Source: RBG-16-66-20 sp035308765 (lineage in GTDB: Bacteria > Pseudomonadota > Gammaproteobacteria > Burkholderiales > SG8-39). Taken from it: a stretch of DNA of 64,000 bases. Below, piece by piece: positions 26,199 to 36,990 of this stretch. Below the pieces are notes generated by a model. The model was not told the origin of the DNA. It ran no database searches and worked only from the letters and a program-made list of their open reading frames with translations. The translations under genes and the position numbers were made by a program. The first letter of the stretch is position 1; every line of letters begins with the position of its first letter. The stretch covers positions 1 to 64,000 of the forward strand of contig DATGGA010000034.1 in the NCBI GenBank assembly GCA_035308765.1, read 5' to 3'.

Positions 26199-27344
26199 AT
26201 GGACTATCCCTTTCTCCGCTTCGCGCACGGCGAAACCGTCGACATGCTGCGCGCCACCGTGCGCGACTTCGCGGCGGTGGAGATCGCCACGCGCGCCGCG
26301 CAGATCGACGCCAGCAACCAGTTTCCGCCGGACCTGTGGCAGAAGTTCGGCCACCTGGGCCTGCTCGGCATCACGGTCGAGGAGGAATACGGCGGCACGC
26401 AGATGGGCTATCTCGCGCACATCGTCGCCATGGAGGAAATCAGCCGCGCCTCGGCCTCGGTAGGCCTTTCCTATGGCGCGCACTCCAACCTGTGCGTGAA
26501 CCAGATCCGCAGGAACGGCAGCGGCGCGCAGCGCAGGAAATACCTGCCCAGGCTGATTTCCGGCGAACACGTCGGCGCTTTGGCCATGTCGGAGCCCGGC
26601 GCGGGATCGGACGTAGTCGGAATGAGATTGAAGGCCGAAAGACGCGGAGACCGCTACGTCCTGAACGGCAACAAGATGTGGATCACGAACGGGCCCGACG
26701 CCGATGTGCTGGTTATTTATGGAAAGGGCGAAGGCATCACCGCCTTCATCATCGAGAAAGGCATGAAGGGCTTCGGCACCGCGCAAAAACTCGACAAGCT
26801 GGGCATGCGCGGATCCAACACCTGCGAGCTCGTGTTCCGGGATTGCGAGGTGCCGGCAGAGAACGTGCTCGGCGAGGAAGGCAAAGGCGTGAAAGTGCTG
26901 ATGTCGGGACTGGACTACGAGCGCGCGGTGCTCGCCGGCGGTCCGCTCGGCATCATGGGCGCCTGCCTCGACGCAGTGCTTCCCTACGTGCATGAAAGAA
27001 AGCAGTTCGGCCAGCCGATCGGCGAATTCCAGCTGATGCAGGGCAAGCTCGCCGACATGTACGCCACCTATTCCGCCTGCCGCGCCTACGTCTACGCGGT
27101 TGGACAGGCGCTCGACCGTGGCGAGACCACGCGCAAGGACGCCGCCGGCGCGATCCTGTACGCGGCCGAAAAAGCGACCTGGATGGCGGGCGAAGCGATC
27201 CAGGCGCTGGGCGGCATGGGCTACATCAACGAAACGCCCACCGGGCGGCTGTGGCGCGACGCCAAGCTCTACGAAATCGGCGCCGGCACCTCCGAAATCC
27301 GCCGCTGGCTGATCGGCCGCGAACTGTTTGCGGAGACGCAATGA
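26199..27344 (+). CDS. liuA: Isovaleryl-CoA dehydrogenase
   Basis: FAD-dependent acyl-CoA dehydrogenase that oxidises isovaleryl-CoA to 3-methylcrotonyl-CoA in leucine degradation. The 381 residues include the N-terminal helical domain, the FAD/substrate segments ALAMSEPGAGSDV and WITNGPDADVLVIY, and the C-terminal helical domain with QALGGMGYINE and RDAKLYEIGAGTSEIRR. The catalytic Glu is at about 241 in LDYERAVLAGGP; this position for the base distinguishes isovaleryl-CoA dehydrogenase from most paralogues. It starts 30 bases after the operator and overlaps the carbonic anhydrase gene by ATGA. Confidence 0.93.
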   Translation: MDYPFLRFAHGETVDMLRATVRDFAAVEIATRAAQIDASNQFPPDLWQKFGHLGLLGITVEEEYGGTQMGYLAHIVAMEEISRASASVGLSYGAHSNLCVNQIRRNGSGAQRRKYLPRLISGEHVGALAMSEPGAGSDVVGMRLKAERRGDRYVLNGNKMWITNGPDADVLVIYGKGEGITAFIIEKGMKGFGTAQKLDKLGMRGSNTCELVFRDCEVPAENVLGEEGKGVKVLMSGLDYERAVLAGGPLGIMGACLDAVLPYVHERKQFGQPIGEFQLMQGKLADMYATYSACRAYVYAVGQALDRGETTRKDAAGAILYAAEKATWMAGEAIQALGGMGYINETPTGRLWRDAKLYEIGAGTSEIRRWLIGRELFAETQ

Positions 27345-27946
27345 CGGACGTCGCCGACCTGTTCAAGCGCAACCGGTCGTGGGCGGAAGGCATGCGCGCC
27401 GCCGACCCGGACTTTTTCAACGCGCTCGCACACCAGCAGGCGCCCGAGTTCCTCTGGATCGGCTGCTCGGACAGCCGGGTGCCCGCCAACCAGATCACCG
27501 GCCTCGCGCCGGGCGAAGTGTTCGTGCATCGCAACGTCGCCAACCTGGTCGTGCACACCGACCTGAACTGCCTGTCGGTGCTGCAGTTCGCGGTCGACCT
27601 GCTGCGCGTGCGTCACGTCATCGTCTGCGGCCACTACGGCTGCAGCGGCATTCATGCGGCGCTGCACGGCCACAAGGTCGGTCTTGCCGACAACTGGCTG
27701 CGCCACGTGCAGGACGTATCGGAGAACCATGCAGCGGAACTGGGTGCGATTGCCGATCCAGCGGCGCGTGAGCGGCGGCTTTGCGAACTGAACGTCGTAG
27801 AACAGGTGCGGCACGTCTGCGAGGCCACCGTGGTCCAGGACGCTTGGGCGGCCGGCCGGCCGCTCGCCGTGCACGGCTGGATCTACGGCCTGGATGACGG
27901 GCTGCTGCGCGATCTCGACTGCACGCGCGAAGGGTCGCGGCCGTGA
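27341..27946 (+). CDS. can: Beta-class carbonic anhydrase
   Basis: Zinc enzyme interconverting CO2 and bicarbonate. The 201-residue protein shows the beta-class ligands Cys42-x-Asp44-x-Arg46 in GCSDSRVPANQ and His98/Cys101 in VCGHYGCSG; RNVANLV is also conserved. It is translationally coupled to liuA (ATGA). Methylcrotonyl-CoA carboxylase, encoded downstream in the same operon, consumes bicarbonate, so a local bicarbonate supply is a sensible inferred role. Presence of this gene inside a liu operon is not part of the textbook liuABCDE set. Confidence 0.93.
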   Translation: MTDVADLFKRNRSWAEGMRAADPDFFNALAHQQAPEFLWIGCSDSRVPANQITGLAPGEVFVHRNVANLVVHTDLNCLSVLQFAVDLLRVRHVIVCGHYGCSGIHAALHGHKVGLADNWLRHVQDVSENHAAELGAIADPAARERRLCELNVVEQVRHVCEATVVQDAWAAGRPLAVHGWIYGLDDGLLRDLDCTREGSRP

Positions 27947-27983
27947 GCGCCTGTATAACTGCGGCATCGCCAAGGAGAGAGTC

Positions 27984-29168
27984 ATGCCAACCGACCCCAT
28001 AGTCATCGTTTCCGCCGCCCGCACGCCGATGGGCGCGTTCCAGGGCGAACTCAAGGGTTTCGCCGCGCCCGAACTGGGCGCCGCCGCGATCCGCGCGGTC
28101 GTGGAGCGCGCAAAGCTGAAACCGGAAGACGTGCAGGAGGTCCTGATGGGCTGCGTGTTGCCCGCAGGCCAGGGCCAGGCGCCCGCGCGCCAGGCGGCTC
28201 TCGGCGCGGGACTGGCGCTGTCCACCGGCTGCACCACGGTCAACAAGATGTGCGGCTCGGGCATGAAGGCCGCGATGCTGGCGCACGATGCCTTGGTTTC
28301 CCATTCCTGTGAAATTGTCGTGGCGGGCGGGATGGAGTCGATGACCAACGCGCCTTACCTGCTTCCCAAGGCACGCGCGGGACTGCGCATGGGCCACGGC
28401 CAGGTGATCGATCACATGTTCTGCGACGGCCTGGAGGACGCGTACGAAAAGGGCCGGCTGATGGGCACCTTCGCCGAGGAGTGCGCCGGGTCATACAGGT
28501 TTTCCCGCGAGTCGCAGGACGACTTTGCGATTCAATCTTTGAAGAGGGCGAAGCAAGCCAATAGCGACGGCTCATTTGCCTGGGAGATCACGCCCCTCGC
28601 CATCAAATCCGGCAAGGAGCAGAAGTTCATCGAGATGGACGAGCAGCCGTTCAAGGCGAACCTGGACAAAATTCCGACGCTCAAACCGGCGTTCCGCAAG
28701 GACGGCACGGTGACGGCGGCGAACTCATCCTCCATCTCCGATGGCGCCGCGGCGCTGGTGCTGATGCGCCGCTCGACGGCCGAGCAGCGCGGCCTCGCGC
28801 CGCTCGCGACCATTATCGGCCATTCAACGCACGCCCAGGCGCCGGGGCTGTTCACCACCGCGCCGGTGGGCGCGATCCGCAGGCTCTTCGAACGTACCGG
28901 CTGGTCCGCGGACGGGGTCGACCTCTATGAAATCAACGAGGCCTTCGCGGTGGTCGCCATGGCCGCGATGAAGGAACACCGGCTGCCGCACGACAAGGTG
29001 AACGTGCACGGCGGCGCCTGCGCGCTCGGCCACCCGATCGGCGCATCGGGCGCGCGCATCCTCGTGACCCTGATCGGCGCGCTGCGCAAGCGCGGCGGCA
29101 AGCGCGGCGTGGCGTCGCTTTGCATCGGCGGCGGCGAAGCCACGGCGATGGCCATCGAACTTGCATGA
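27984..29168 (+). CDS. Acetyl-CoA acetyltransferase (thiolase)
   Basis: Thiolase of 394 residues. The acyl-accepting Cys is at about 90 in NKMCGSGMKA, the His in HGGACALGHPIGASGAR and the second Cys in ASLCIGGGEA, so all catalytic residues are present. The ATG at 27984 has a good ribosome-binding site (AAGGAGAGA). HMG-CoA lyase at the end of the operon yields acetoacetate plus acetyl-CoA; a thiolase cleaving acetoacetyl-CoA to acetyl-CoA would complete the route, provided acetoacetate is activated. It overlaps the next gene by ATGA. Confidence 0.92.
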   Translation: MPTDPIVIVSAARTPMGAFQGELKGFAAPELGAAAIRAVVERAKLKPEDVQEVLMGCVLPAGQGQAPARQAALGAGLALSTGCTTVNKMCGSGMKAAMLAHDALVSHSCEIVVAGGMESMTNAPYLLPKARAGLRMGHGQVIDHMFCDGLEDAYEKGRLMGTFAEECAGSYRFSRESQDDFAIQSLKRAKQANSDGSFAWEITPLAIKSGKEQKFIEMDEQPFKANLDKIPTLKPAFRKDGTVTAANSSSISDGAAALVLMRRSTAEQRGLAPLATIIGHSTHAQAPGLFTTAPVGAIRRLFERTGWSADGVDLYEINEAFAVVAMAAMKEHRLPHDKVNVHGGACALGHPIGASGARILVTLIGALRKRGGKRGVASLCIGGGEATAMAIELA

Positions 29169-29566
29169 ACGCCGGCAAGGCCGCGCTGCAAAAACTGCTC
29201 GGGCGCTCGCGCTTTGTCGGCGGCTACGGGCTGAAGCTGCTGTCGGTGACGAACGAGGAGTGCACCATCGCGATGCCTTTCCGCCGCGCCTTCGAGCGGC
29301 CCGGCGGCACGGTGAACGGGCCGGCCTTCATGGCGGCGGCGGATTGCGCCATGTGGCTGGCGATCAAGCGGCACATCGGCATCGAGCATGATGCCGTGAC
29401 TTCTGAACTCAATACCGCGTTCCTGAACGCCGCGCGCCGCGAGACCGTGTACTGCACAGCCCGTGTCCTCAAGCTCGGCAAGCGCATCATCTACGGCACG
29501 GCCGAGTGCCATGACCGCCGCGGCAGGATCTTCACCCACCATACCGTGACTTACGCCCGCATTTGA
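29165..29566 (+). CDS. PaaI-like hotdog-fold thioesterase
   Basis: A 133-residue single-domain hotdog protein. The central helix region GGTVNGPAFMAAADCAMWLA matches the PaaI/4HBT family, with an Asp-Cys pair on the helix rather than a clear catalytic Asp-after-His arrangement; ARRETVYCTARVLKLGKRII and TAECHDRRGRIFTHHTVTY are typical hotdog strands. Translationally coupled to the thiolase. It may hydrolyse a stalled acyl-CoA intermediate of the leucine pathway, freeing CoA; the substrate is inferred only from context. Confidence 0.8.
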   Translation: MNAGKAALQKLLGRSRFVGGYGLKLLSVTNEECTIAMPFRRAFERPGGTVNGPAFMAAADCAMWLAIKRHIGIEHDAVTSELNTAFLNAARRETVYCTARVLKLGKRIIYGTAECHDRRGRIFTHHTVTYARI

Positions 29567-29579
29567 CCCACTAATCCTG

Positions 29580-31166
<1,587 letters not shown>

Positions 31167-31175
31167 CGGAGAGCC

Positions 31176-32000
31176 ATGGCAGAAAACCTGATCGTAGAGA
31201 AGCGCAACCTCGTCGCCATCGTGACGCTCAACCGCCCGGAGGTACGCAATGCCTTTGACGATGTTTTGATTTCGAATTTGACAAAAACATTTTTAGAGCT
31301 GGAAAGAGATGAAACGGTTCGTGCAGTAGTGCTCGCGGGCGCGGGCTCCGCGTTCTGCGCCGGCGCCGACCTGAACTGGATGAAGCGCATGGCCGGCTAC
31401 GGCTACGACGACAACCTCAAGGACGCCAATGCGCTGGCGGAAATGCTCAAGGCGCTCGACCGCATGTCCAAGCCCACCGTCGCGCGCGTGCACGGCCCCG
31501 CCTATGCCGGCGGCGTCGGCCTGGTCGCGGCCTGCGACATCGCGATCGGCTCGCAGCACGCGGAGTTCTGCCTCACCGAGGTGAGACTCGGCCTCTCCCC
31601 CGCCACCATCAGCCCCTACGTGGTTCGCGCCATGGGCGAGCGCCTCGCGCGGCGCTACTTTCTCACAGGGGAAGTAATCGACGCCGGCGAGGCCTATCGC
31701 ATGCGCCTGCTGGCGGATATTTCCCCGCCGGAAGAACTCGACGGCGCGGTCAATGCGCTGCTCGGCCACCTCGTGCTCGGCGGGCGCGAGGCTCACGCCA
31801 AGATCAAGGACCTGATCCGCGCCGTGTCCGCGGGTCCCGCCGACGACGCCATGATCTCCGACACGGCGAAGCGCATCGCGGAAATCCGCGTCTCGCCGGA
31901 AGGCCGGGAGGGCATCGCCTCCTTCCTCGAGAAACGCAAGCCCAATTGGGTGAAGCAGTTCGAAACGGTGCGCGTCAAGCCGCCGCGGAAGAAAAAGTAG
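31176..32000 (+). CDS. liuC: Methylglutaconyl-CoA hydratase (enoyl-CoA hydratase family)
   Basis: Hydrates 3-methylglutaconyl-CoA to HMG-CoA. The 274-residue crotonase-fold protein has the oxyanion-hole segments AGAGSAFCAGADLNWMKRM and HGPAYAGGVGLVAACDIAIG, then FCLTEVRLGLSPATISPYVV, which contains the catalytic Glu region and is characteristic of LiuC/AUH-type enzymes. The last residues are strongly basic (PPRKKK). Ribosome-binding sequence GGAGAG precedes the ATG. Codons at 31259-31330 are unusually AT-rich. One base separates its stop from the liuD GTG. Confidence 0.92.
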   Translation: MAENLIVEKRNLVAIVTLNRPEVRNAFDDVLISNLTKTFLELERDETVRAVVLAGAGSAFCAGADLNWMKRMAGYGYDDNLKDANALAEMLKALDRMSKPTVARVHGPAYAGGVGLVAACDIAIGSQHAEFCLTEVRLGLSPATISPYVVRAMGERLARRYFLTGEVIDAGEAYRMRLLADISPPEELDGAVNALLGHLVLGGREAHAKIKDLIRAVSAGPADDAMISDTAKRIAEIRVSPEGREGIASFLEKRKPNWVKQFETVRVKPPRKKK

Positions 32001-32001
32001 C

Positions 32002-33996
32002 GTGTTCCGCAAGATCCTGGTCGCCAACCGCGGCGAAATCGCCTGCCGCGTCATCGCCGCCGCGCGCGACTTGGGCATCCGCACCGTGGCGGTGTATTCG
32101 GATGCCGACCGGGAAGCGCGCCACGTCGCGCTCGCCGACGAGGCGCGGCGCATCGGCCCGCCCGCGGCGCGCGGCAGCTACCTGAACATGGCGGCCATTC
32201 TTGCCGCGGCGCGCGATACCGGCGCCGAAGCGATCCATCCCGGCTACGGCTTTCTCTCCGAGAACGAGGACTTCGCCGCGGCCTGCGCCAAGGCGGGGAT
32301 CGTCTTCATCGGCCCGACGCCCGAGGCGATCGCCGCGATGGGCGACAAATCGGCGGCCAAGCGGCTGATGGAAAAAGCCGGCGTGCCGCTGGTGCCCGGC
32401 TACCACGGCGAGGACCAGGATCCCGTCTTCCTGCAGAAAGAGGCCGGCAAGATCGGCTACCCGGTGCTGGTCAAGGCCTCGGCGGGCGGCGGCGGCAAGG
32501 GCATGCGCGTGGTGGCGGATGCCAAGGCCTTCGCCGCCGCGCTCGAGTCGGCCAAGCGCGAGGCGAAATCCTCTTTCGGCGACGACCGCGTGCTGATCGA
32601 GAAGTATCTCGACCGGCCGCGCCACATCGAAGTCCAGGTGTTCGGCGACACGCGGGGCAATGTCGTCCATCTCTTCGAGCGCGACTGCTCGGTGCAGCGC
32701 CGCCACCAGAAGGTATTGGAAGAAGCCCCGGCCCCAGGTTTGAGCGAGCAGCGCCGCCGGCAGATGGGCGAGGCGGCGGTGGCCGCGGCCAAGTCGATCA
32801 AGTACACGGGCGCGGGCACGGTGGAATTCATCGCCTCGCAGGACGGGACTTTCTATTTCATGGAGATGAATACCCGCCTGCAAGTGGAACACCCTGTGAC
32901 CGAGATGATCACCGGCCTGGACCTGGTGAAATGGCAGCTGGCGGTGGCGGCCGGAGAGCCGCTGCCGTCTAAGCAGAAGGAACTCGCCTTCCGCGGCCAT
33001 GCGATCGAAGCCCGTATCTATGCCGAGAATCCGGCCAAGGGGTTCCTACCCTCAACCGGAACCCTGCGGCACCTGCGCGCACCGGAAGAACAGCGTGGAA
33101 GCGTGCGCGTGGACTCTGGCGTACGCCAGGGCGACGCCATCACGCCGCATTACGACCCGATGATCGCCAAGCTGATCGTCTGGGGCGAGGACCGAAACAT
33201 CGCGCTGGGCCGGATGCGCGCCGCGCTTGCCGCCTACGAGATCGTCGGTGTCTCGACCAACGTGGAGTTCCTCGCGCGCACGGTGGCGAGCAAGGCTTTT
33301 TCGTCGGCCGATCTGGACACCGGCCTGATCGAGCGCAGCCGCGCGGAACTGTTCCCCGCCGATGCCGGCGCGAGCGACGAGGAATTCGCAGCCGCCGCGT
33401 TCGCCGAACTGCTTGCGGAGGAAGCGCAGGCGGCGGCAGCAGCCAAGGCCTCCGGCGATCCGCATTCGCCCTGGGACCGCGTCGACGGCTGGCGGCTAAA
33501 TCTCGGCTCGCACCATGAACTCGAGTTCGTCCAGGGCGACGGCAGCTGCAAAGTCCAGATTCATTTCGCGCCGGACGGCTACCGCCTTTCGGTGGACGGC
33601 CGCGACTACGCGCTCGCCGGCCGCGCGGGAGACGGCGCATTACACGTGACATTGGGAGATGCTTCGTTTAGCGTCCGCGCGGTGCGCGATGGCGCCGACT
33701 GGCATTTGTTCCGCGACGGCGGCCACCGGGTGCTGAAACTGCAGAGCGCGCAGACGGCGCCGGATCCCGACGGCGCCATCGGCACGCTTGCCGCGCCGAT
33801 GCCCGGCAAGGTGCTTCAGGTGCTGGTCGCGGCCGGCGCGCGGGTCGCCAAAGGCGCGCCGCTGGTCATTCTGGAAGCGATGAAGATGGAGCACACCATT
33901 GCCGCGCCGCATGACGGGCGCGTGGTGGAAATACATTTCAAGGCGGGCGACCAGGTGAACGAGGGAGCAGAATTGCTCAAATTGGAGGGCTCATGA
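32002..33996 (+). CDS. liuD: Methylcrotonyl-CoA carboxylase, biotin-carrying (alpha) subunit
   Basis: ATP-dependent biotin carboxylase fused to its biotin carrier. In 664 residues it has the BC N-terminal fold (ILVANRGEIACRVI), the ATP-grasp loop KASAGGGGKGMRVV, the CO2/biotin site ERDCSVQRRHQKVLEEAPAP, FMEMNTRLQVEHPVTEMITG, an MCC-type linker domain, and a C-terminal biotinyl domain with EAMKMEH, Lys at about 628. The start is GTG at 32002. The last bases overlap liuE (ATGA). With LiuB it forms the carboxylase fed by the operon's carbonic anhydrase (inference). Confidence 0.94.
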   Translation: MFRKILVANRGEIACRVIAAARDLGIRTVAVYSDADREARHVALADEARRIGPPAARGSYLNMAAILAAARDTGAEAIHPGYGFLSENEDFAAACAKAGIVFIGPTPEAIAAMGDKSAAKRLMEKAGVPLVPGYHGEDQDPVFLQKEAGKIGYPVLVKASAGGGGKGMRVVADAKAFAAALESAKREAKSSFGDDRVLIEKYLDRPRHIEVQVFGDTRGNVVHLFERDCSVQRRHQKVLEEAPAPGLSEQRRRQMGEAAVAAAKSIKYTGAGTVEFIASQDGTFYFMEMNTRLQVEHPVTEMITGLDLVKWQLAVAAGEPLPSKQKELAFRGHAIEARIYAENPAKGFLPSTGTLRHLRAPEEQRGSVRVDSGVRQGDAITPHYDPMIAKLIVWGEDRNIALGRMRAALAAYEIVGVSTNVEFLARTVASKAFSSADLDTGLIERSRAELFPADAGASDEEFAAAAFAELLAEEAQAAAAAKASGDPHSPWDRVDGWRLNLGSHHELEFVQGDGSCKVQIHFAPDGYRLSVDGRDYALAGRAGDGALHVTLGDASFSVRAVRDGADWHLFRDGGHRVLKLQSAQTAPDPDGAIGTLAAPMPGKVLQVLVAAGARVAKGAPLVILEAMKMEHTIAAPHDGRVVEIHFKAGDQVNEGAELLKLEGS

Positions 33997-34898
33997 CGCT
34001 GCCTCGCCGGGTGCGCATCGTCGAAGTCGGCCCGCGCGACGGGCTGCAGAACGAGAAGAGCGAAGTGCCGACCGCCATCAAGCTCGAATTGATCGAGCGC
34101 CTGGCCGATGCAGGCATCCGCTCGGTCGAGGCGACCGCCTTCGTGTCGCCGAAATGGATTCCCCAGATGGCGGACCATACCGAAGTCCTTGAGCGCATCC
34201 GCCGGAAGCCCGGCGTCTCCTACCCGGTGCTGACGCCGAACCTGAAAGGTTTCGAGGCCGCCAAAGCCGCGGGCGCGACGGAGGTCGCGGTCTTCGGTGC
34301 CGCTTCCGAGGCCTTTTCGAAAAAGAACATCAACTGCTCGATCGCGGAATCGCTGGAGCGGTTCCGGCCGGTCGTGGAGGCGGCCAGGAAGTCGGACGTC
34401 AAGGTACGGGGCTACATCTCCTGCGTCGTTGCCTGCCCCTATGAGGGCGAGGTAAGGCCGGCGAAAGTCGCGCAGGTCGCGGGCGCGCTCTATGACATGG
34501 GCTGCTACGAGGTATCGCTCGGCGACACCATCGGCGCCGGCACGCCGAAGAAGACGCAGGCGATGATCGAAGCCTGCATGCAGCGCGTGCCGGCGGAAAA
34601 GCTGGCCGGCCACTACCACGACACCTACGGCCAGGCGCTTGCCAACATCTATGCCTCGCTCGAACTGGGCGTCGCGACCTTCGATTCCTCAGTGTCCGGG
34701 CTGGGCGGTTGCCCCTACGCCAAGGGCGCGTCCGGCAATGTCGCTACCGAGGACGTGCTCTACATGCTCGAGGGTCTCGGCATCGAGACCGGCATTGACC
34801 TGGACAAGGTGGTCGAGATCGGCGCCTGGATCTCGTCCTGCCTCAAGCGAGAACCCGGCTCCAAGGCCGGGCGCGCCATCGCCGCCAGAAAAAACTAG
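33993..34898 (+). CDS. liuE: Hydroxymethylglutaryl-CoA lyase
   Basis: Cleaves HMG-CoA to acetoacetate and acetyl-CoA, the last specific step of leucine degradation. The 301-residue TIM-barrel protein contains VGPRDGLQNEKSEVP (metal and catalytic Arg/Asp region), EATAFVSPKWIPQMAD, GYISCVVACPYEG, HYHDTYGQALANIYA with the metal-binding His residues, and the active-site loop SGLGGCPYAKGASGNVATED with the catalytic Cys. It closes the plus-strand operon and its TAG overlaps the TAG of the convergent lipoprotein gene within a CTAG. Confidence 0.95.
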   Translation: MTLPRRVRIVEVGPRDGLQNEKSEVPTAIKLELIERLADAGIRSVEATAFVSPKWIPQMADHTEVLERIRRKPGVSYPVLTPNLKGFEAAKAAGATEVAVFGAASEAFSKKNINCSIAESLERFRPVVEAARKSDVKVRGYISCVVACPYEGEVRPAKVAQVAGALYDMGCYEVSLGDTIGAGTPKKTQAMIEACMQRVPAEKLAGHYHDTYGQALANIYASLELGVATFDSSVSGLGGCPYAKGASGNVATEDVLYMLEGLGIETGIDLDKVVEIGAWISSCLKREPGSKAGRAIAARKN

Positions 34899-35716
34899 AA
34901 CATCGTCTTGTCTCCGGGCTGCAGCACCATGACTTTGGTCGGCGTGTTGCCGAGCGCCTTCAGGTACTCCTCGGGCGTGCCCTTGAGCTGCGGAATGGTC
35001 CCGTAGTGGATCGGGATCGCGAACCTGGGCTTGAGCCACTCGTTGGTGGCATAGGCCGCGGCCTTGGGATCCATCACGAAATGTCCGCCGATCGGGATCA
35101 GGACCAGGTCCGGCTTGTAGTACTCGCCGATGAACTTCATGTCGCCGAACGGCCCGGTGTCGCCCATGTGGTAGATCTTGAAGCCATCCTCCAGCTCGAT
35201 GATGAAGCCGACCGGCTCGCCGCCGATGTGGCTCTCGTCCTTCCCGGTTGCCGGATTCTTCCAGATGATTTCCGACGAATGCTCCGCGTGCACGGCGGTG
35301 ATCTTCACGCTGTCGGCGCCCCACGGCGTGATGGTCCCGCCCTTGCCGAAGCGCTGCGACAGGTTCGCCGGCAGCACCCCCAGCGTCGTCCACACCTGGT
35401 TCAGGCCCGCCGGACCGTAGACCACCGCGTTGTTCTTCAGTGCCAGCGCAGGCGCATCGGCCACGTGATCGAAATGCCCGTGCGTCACCAGGATCAGGTC
35501 GACTTTGCCGAGCGCGTCGAGATTCTTGAACTGCGCCGGCGTCTTCGGATTGGAGGTGATCCACGGATCGATCACGATCACCTTGCCGCCCGGCGTAGTG
35601 ATGCGGAAGGCCGCCTGTCCGAGCCACCATACTTCGGTCTTGCCGCTGGGCGTGGCAGGCGGCGTGGCGCAGGCGGAAAGCATCAGTACCGCAATGACGA
35701 GCAACAGCCGTTTCAT
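34895..35716 (-). CDS. MBL-fold metal-dependent hydrolase with lipoprotein signal
   Basis: A 273-residue protein of the UPF0173/ribonuclease-Z-like MBL class. It starts MKRLLLVIAVLMLSACATPP: a type II signal with lipobox LSAC, so the mature protein is probably membrane-anchored in the periplasm. Metal ligands are visible in THGHFDHVADAPAL, TAVHAEHSSEIIW, HMGDTGPFGD and PIHYGT. A good ribosome-binding site (GAGGAGGC) precedes the ATG. Eleven bases separate it from the PaaK-like gene upstream, so it likely ends the liv/CoA-ligase transcript. UPF0173 members are usually cytoplasmic; the lipoprotein signal is a notable difference. Confidence 0.82.
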   Translation of the reverse strand: MKRLLLVIAVLMLSACATPPATPSGKTEVWWLGQAAFRITTPGGKVIVIDPWITSNPKTPAQFKNLDALGKVDLILVTHGHFDHVADAPALALKNNAVVYGPAGLNQVWTTLGVLPANLSQRFGKGGTITPWGADSVKITAVHAEHSSEIIWKNPATGKDESHIGGEPVGFIIELEDGFKIYHMGDTGPFGDMKFIGEYYKPDLVLIPIGGHFVMDPKAAAYATNEWLKPRFAIPIHYGTIPQLKGTPEEYLKALGNTPTKVMVLQPGDKTMF

Positions 35717-35727
35717 AGTGCCTCCTC

Positions 35728-36990
35728 TCAGTTGTATTTCCTCGCATCTTCGATCACTTTGCCGTCGTTCGGCAAGGTACCGGGTTCCACCAGCACGGTC
35801 TCGCCGCGCAATTTCGTGAAGTCGCGAATCGAGGCGACCACCGCCGCCACCAGGCCGTCCGGGGGGTTCTTCACCTCGCATTTCAGGGTCATGCGGTCAT
35901 TGCCGGCTTCGCCCTCGACGACCAGCCGGGCCTTGAGGATTTCCGGATGCCTGCGCACGATCTCGTTCACCTGCCTTGGCGTGACGAACATGGCGCGCAC
36001 CTTGGTACTCTGGTCGGCGCGCCCCATCCAGCCGCGGATGCGCGTGTTGGTGCGCCCGCAGGGGCTCGCGCCGGACAGCACCGCGGACAGGTCGCCGGTG
36101 CCGAAGCGCAGCAGCGGGTAGTCGCGGTTGAAGGTGGTGATCACGACCTCGCCGACCTCGCCCGCCGGTACCGGATCGCCGGTGCCCGGGCGCACGATCT
36201 CGAGCAGCACGCCTTCGTCGAGGATCATACCCTCGTTGACGGAACCGTCGGGCGCGAACGATTCGTAGGCGATCGAGCCGAGGTCGGCCGAACCGTAGCT
36301 CTGCGCGACACGGATGCCGCGTGCAAGCATGGCCTGGCGCAGGGCGGGCGGCAGGTACTCGGCGCCCACGTGCGCCTTCCTGAGCGATGAAATGTCGGTG
36401 TTCGTCTGCTCCGCCTTCTCCACGATCAGCTTGAGAAACGAAGGCGTGCCGATATAGCCGCCGATACCCAGATCGCGGATCGCTGCGATCTGCAGTTCGG
36501 TCTGCCCGGTGCCGGCCGGCACCACGGTGCAGCCGATCGCCAGCGCGCCCGATTCGAGCATCGATCCCGCGGGCGTGAAGTGATAGGCGAAGGTATTGGC
36601 GACCAGGTCGCCGGCGCGAAAGCCCCCGGCATGGAGCGCGCGCGCCGTGCGCCACCAGTTCCTGCCGCGGCCCTCGGGTTCGTAGATCGGACCCGGCGAC
36701 ATGAAGATTTTCGCCAGCTTCGCCACCGGCGTCGCGTTCAGGCCGCCGAGCGGACGTTGCTTCGCCTGCAGCTCGCCCAGGTCGGATTTGCGCGTGACCG
36801 GCAGCGCGGCAAGCGCTTTTCTCGAATTGACGCGGGCTGGATCGATCTTTTCCAGGATGCGGCCAAATCCCGGCGCGCGCCGCTTTGCGTGTGCGACCAG
36901 CCTGGGCAGCGCCGCCATGAGCGCCGCTTCGCGCTGCTTTGGCGCGCGGCTCTCGAGCTTGTCGTAGAACGCGGCGGGTGGTTTCTTCAA
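35728..36990 (-). CDS. Phenylacetate-CoA ligase-like AMP-binding enzyme (PaaK family)
   Basis: Adenylate-forming CoA ligase of 420 residues, the size of the PaaK group. It contains YIGTPSFLKLIVEKA, AQSYGSADLGSIAYES (the adenine-binding aromatic motif), GEVVITTFNRDYPLLRFGTGD with the conserved Arg/Thr-Gly-Asp, and the C-terminal GRADQSTKVRAMFVTPRQVN hinge. The classical Ser/Thr-Gly-rich P-loop is weak in this protein (FMSPGPIYEPEG at that position), as in divergent PaaK members. It overlaps livF by 4 bases, so the transporter probably imports the acid this ligase activates. The substrate is not known. Confidence 0.82.
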   Translation of the reverse strand: MKKPPAAFYDKLESRAPKQREAALMAALPRLVAHAKRRAPGFGRILEKIDPARVNSRKALAALPVTRKSDLGELQAKQRPLGGLNATPVAKLAKIFMSPGPIYEPEGRGRNWWRTARALHAGGFRAGDLVANTFAYHFTPAGSMLESGALAIGCTVVPAGTGQTELQIAAIRDLGIGGYIGTPSFLKLIVEKAEQTNTDISSLRKAHVGAEYLPPALRQAMLARGIRVAQSYGSADLGSIAYESFAPDGSVNEGMILDEGVLLEIVRPGTGDPVPAGEVGEVVITTFNRDYPLLRFGTGDLSAVLSGASPCGRTNTRIRGWMGRADQSTKVRAMFVTPRQVNEIVRRHPEILKARLVVEGEAGNDRMTLKCEVKNPPDGLVAAVVASIRDFTKLRGETVLVEPGTLPNDGKVIEDARKYN

